64,000 bases of DNA from CCMP332 sp040218795 (GTDB lineage: Bacteria; Bacteroidota; Bacteroidia; Cytophagales; CCMP332). Where the stretch lies: assembly GCA_040218795.1 (NCBI GenBank), contig JAVJQT010000002.1:303506-367505 (forward strand), read 5' to 3'. The position numbers and the translations under genes are program-made. The notes below the pieces were generated by a model. That model did no database searches and had not been told where the DNA came from. It saw only the letters and a list, made by a program, of their open reading frames with translations. Below are positions 62,600 to 64,000 of this stretch, in pieces. Every line of letters begins with the position of its first letter. Positions within the stretch are counted from its first letter, which is position 1.

Positions 62600-63028
62600 T
62601 TATTTCATTAATTGAAAAGTTATCAATCCAATAATGCCTAATATCCAAACTATAAAACTTAGGTAAAACCATCGTTGGATATATTTTCCATAATTATTTA
62701 TATCTCCTTTAAGAAAGGCAAAATAAATTTCGATTAAGAAAGGCTCGTCATAAAGTGCTCTTCTTAAAATTCTTGTTAGAAGAGGAGTTACACTAAAAAA
62801 TATTGGGTGTAATGCTATTATTAAAAAGATTGTAGTATAATCTACATCATTGTTTAAAGTGCTTGAAAAGAATAGTAAAACCGTTAATACAGTCAATATT
62901 ACTCCTGTTATAAATGGTAGATTCCATTCAATTGATTTCATTTGGCCTTCCTTCAGAATAATGGGATATTTTTCATCCTTGACTTTGAATTTTGTATGAC
63001 ATTTATTGCATCGATAAGTCTTACTCAA
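62600..63028 (-). CDS. Zinc-ribbon membrane protein (cassette gene), start uncertain
   Basis: The frame from TTG 63028 gives 142 residues with the cysteine pair YRCNKCHTKF at the start and four membrane helices (about 34-52, 64-85 and two near the C-terminus). In the same frame upstream the codons encode IYCPLCSHAHGISDLSKTYRCNKC, so a complete CxxC...CxxC zinc ribbon exists only if translation begins further upstream. No ATG, GTG or TTG is present there before the site at 63112; ATT at 63106-63104, 6 bp from the unit's border block, is the only plausible initiator I see. So the real start may be an unusual codon, or the original ATG has mutated. Function unknown. Confidence 0.6.
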   Translation of the reverse strand: MSKTYRCNKCHTKFKVKDEKYPIILKEGQMKSIEWNLPFITGVILTVLTVLLFFSSTLNNDVDYTTIFLIIALHPIFFSVTPLLTRILRRALYDEPFLIEIYFAFLKGDINNYGKYIQRWFYLSFIVWILGIIGLITFQLMK

Positions 63029-63111
63029 ATCACTTATTCCATGAGCATGTGAACATAACGGACAATATATCAGATGGTTTTGTTGCAGTTTAATTGAATT
63101 ATAAATCTCTT

Positions 63112-63193
63112 GATCACAACGTTTAGCTAAAGTACGTGCTCTTTGTAGGCGAAGGCAAGAGTTAGAGCATTTACTTTAGCGGGTGTTACCTGC
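63112..63193. repeat. attC-like palindromic site 8a
   Basis: Left block GATCACAAC then GTTTAGCTAAAGTACGTGCTC; right arm GAGCATTTACTTTAGC (63165-63180) pairs with GCTAAAGTACGTGCTC over 14 of 16 positions. Right block GTTACCTGC (63185-63193) is the exact complement of GCAGGTAAC at 63854-63862. It contains the stop codon of the gene at 63176. Confidence 0.75.
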
Positions 63194-63838
63194 TTTTATC
63201 ATTAGAATTTCGAGTGACATTCCATTCAATTTCATTTCATAACTCAACGTATCATTTTGAAAACCCATTAGTTGCATAAACAAAGTATCGCCTTCTTTAA
63301 GTAAATCATCTTCTTCAGTACTATTGATAATTGAGAAATAGTCGCACTCATTCAGCCAAGTTATTTTTTGATTACTCAAGATATTATCACTAGAATCAAA
63401 TGACTTCACTCTTTTTTTTGATCTGTTGATCAAGGATATAATTGAGTCACCCTTCATGAAAAATTGGTATTCTCCATATTTATATTTTTTACAATTATCA
63501 AGGTCTATGCTTCTTGTTTTATTATTTGCATCATATTCTCTATTGAATATAATTCGAAATGCCTCACAGTTCTGAACTATCTCAGGTTGAGTTTTCCTTA
63601 TCATTAGATTGTATAGCTCCAATGAATCTGTAATATCTGTTTCAGTTCTTAGATTTTCGAAATGTTTATGAAATGTGGAACTTAAACAGTCAACCATTAT
63701 GATGCGATTCTCTTCGAGGCTTCTATCTACATTTAAACATTGGCATAAATCTAATGATGCCGCTGAAAAAGGATCTTGGCTAAATGAATTATTAATCATT
63801 AATAGTCTAAAGAGAATTAATACTAATACCTTTTTCAT
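63176..63838 (-). CDS. Secreted protein (cassette gene), unknown
   Basis: A 220-residue exported protein with a signal peptide (VLILFRLLMINNSFSQ). The mature part starts LDLCQCLNVDRSLEENR and contains five cysteines in the first half, with helical stretches and a later beta-rich half (KYGEYQFFMKGDSIISLIN). I do not recognise a family. The frame could extend to a more distant ATG, but the ATG at 63838 yields the signal peptide and lies 16 bp from the unit's right block. The unit is bounded by exactly complementary blocks, and the stop codon is inside site 8a. Confidence 0.68.
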   Translation of the reverse strand: MKKVLVLILFRLLMINNSFSQDPFSAASLDLCQCLNVDRSLEENRIIMVDCLSSTFHKHFENLRTETDITDSLELYNLMIRKTQPEIVQNCEAFRIIFNREYDANNKTRSIDLDNCKKYKYGEYQFFMKGDSIISLINRSKKRVKSFDSSDNILSNQKITWLNECDYFSIINSTEEDDLLKEGDTLFMQLMGFQNDTLSYEMKLNGMSLEILMIKAGNTR

Positions 63839-63853
63839 TCTTAATCTATAATT

Positions 63854-63987
63854 GCAGGTAACGTACAAGGCTAAAATGTCGTGCGACCTTCGCACTGGTA
63901 ACCGGACCGTGTTGCTAAAGTTAGTGGAAAGTAGAGGGATTACAAAAAGCACTGGGAGCATGCATTTTTAGCCATTGTTGTGCTTAG
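63854..63987. repeat. attC-like palindromic site 8
   Basis: Left block GCAGGTAAC, then GTACAAGGCTAAAATGTCGTGC; right arm GCATGCATTTTTAGCC (63958-63973) pairs with GGCTAAAATGTCGTGC over 13 of 16 positions. The right block GTTGTGCTTAG (63977-63987) should start the next unit, whose far end would be complementary to it, but lies outside the window. Confidence 0.7.
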
Positions 63988-64000
63988 TTTTTTCCAGTAT

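Larger units (their letters stand above)
55904..64000 (-). mobile_element. Integron-like gene cassette array lacking a visible integrase
   Basis: A series of single-gene or two-gene units, all minus-strand, each followed by an attC-like palindrome. On the plus strand each palindrome begins with a unit-specific block ending AACG and ends GTT plus the block of the next unit. The two blocks that bound one unit are mutually complementary: 9 of 10 (56947/57550), 8 of 9 (59599/60458), 10 of 10 (61029/61520), 9 of 10 (61647/62521), 9 of 9 (62586/63112) and 9 of 9 (63185/63854). Stop codons lie at or inside the palindromes. This matches integron cassette structure, with AAC/GTT as the shared core. 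No tyrosine recombinase gene is in the window. The array is interrupted between 57577 and 59539 and continues past the right edge. Confidence 0.7.

Noticed and set aside
55904..64000. The palindromes could be terminal inverted repeats of small transposons or REP-type elements
   Set aside because: There is no transposase, no target duplication, the arms differ between copies, and the unit-specific end blocks match only within one unit. That pattern fits cassettes, not transposon ends.
1..64000. CRISPR arrays, rRNA or tRNA genes
   Set aside because: No regularly spaced identical repeats, no rRNA-like sequence and no cloverleaf-like segments were noticed; the reading was by eye only, so a single tRNA could be missed.

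Overview
The window looks like a chromosomal segment of a free-living Bacteroidota bacterium, most likely of the Cytophagales or a related marine group. I base this on the low GC content, a SusC-type TonB-dependent receptor paired with a DUF4249 lipoprotein, a PorT/SprT-like type IX secretion protein, a secreted peptidase with PKD domains and a C-terminal sorting domain, many small lipoproteins with a Cys lipobox, an F1 epsilon subunit reduced to its beta domain, menaquinone biosynthesis, and promoters of the Bacteroidota type (TTTG, about 20 bp, TAnnTTTG). I cannot name the genus.

Layout. 1-11.6 kb: end of a TonB receptor with its DUF4249 partner, fabG, dihydrolipoamide dehydrogenase, a sensor kinase, atpD-atpC, crcB and a lipoprotein/outer-membrane pair. 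11.57-11.70 kb: a strongly structured intergenic element that reads best as a small RNA on the minus strand. 11.9-23 kb: a lipocalin-like lipoprotein, a two-component system with a periplasmic beta-propeller kinase, a CtpA-type protease, low-molecular-weight tyrosine phosphatase, aspartate kinase, fbp, small conserved proteins and engB. 23-35.6 kb: two large OmpA-family proteins with TPR and PD40 repeats, a menaquinone methyltransferase-PorT-SDR operon followed by a seven-heme cytochrome, a small hydrolase, CheR and a saccharopine dehydrogenase-like enzyme. 36-38.9 kb: an M36 metallopeptidase exported by type IX secretion. 39-55.8 kb: accessory metabolism and stress genes, mostly on the minus strand: oxidoreductases, VOC, DinB, GNAT, VanZ, DODA-type dioxygenase, three Crp/Fnr regulators, AraC, arsM and DoxX.

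The most unusual part is 55.8 kb to the right edge. Almost every gene there is on the minus strand and is followed directly by an imperfect palindrome of about 70-137 bp that begins (plus strand) with a variable block ending in AACG and ends with GTT plus a variable block. The two variable blocks that bound one gene unit are complementary to each other (8 to 10 matches out of 9 or 10 in five units), while blocks from different units differ. This is the arrangement expected of integron gene cassettes, where the first bases of a cassette come from its own attC site. Cargo comprises a metallo-beta-lactamase-fold hydrolase, a ParDE toxin-antitoxin pair, a ChaN-like lipoprotein, a truncated PIN toxin with a 49-residue partner, an alpha/beta hydrolase and unknown membrane or secreted proteins. 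No integrase is visible, so it resembles an integrase-less attC cluster (CALIN), and it continues past the window. The array is interrupted by a plus-strand GH16-like lipoprotein gene between duplicated terminators, and shows scars (a half site, a truncated PIN gene, a truncated glycogen-binding-domain gene) that suggest repeated rearrangement.
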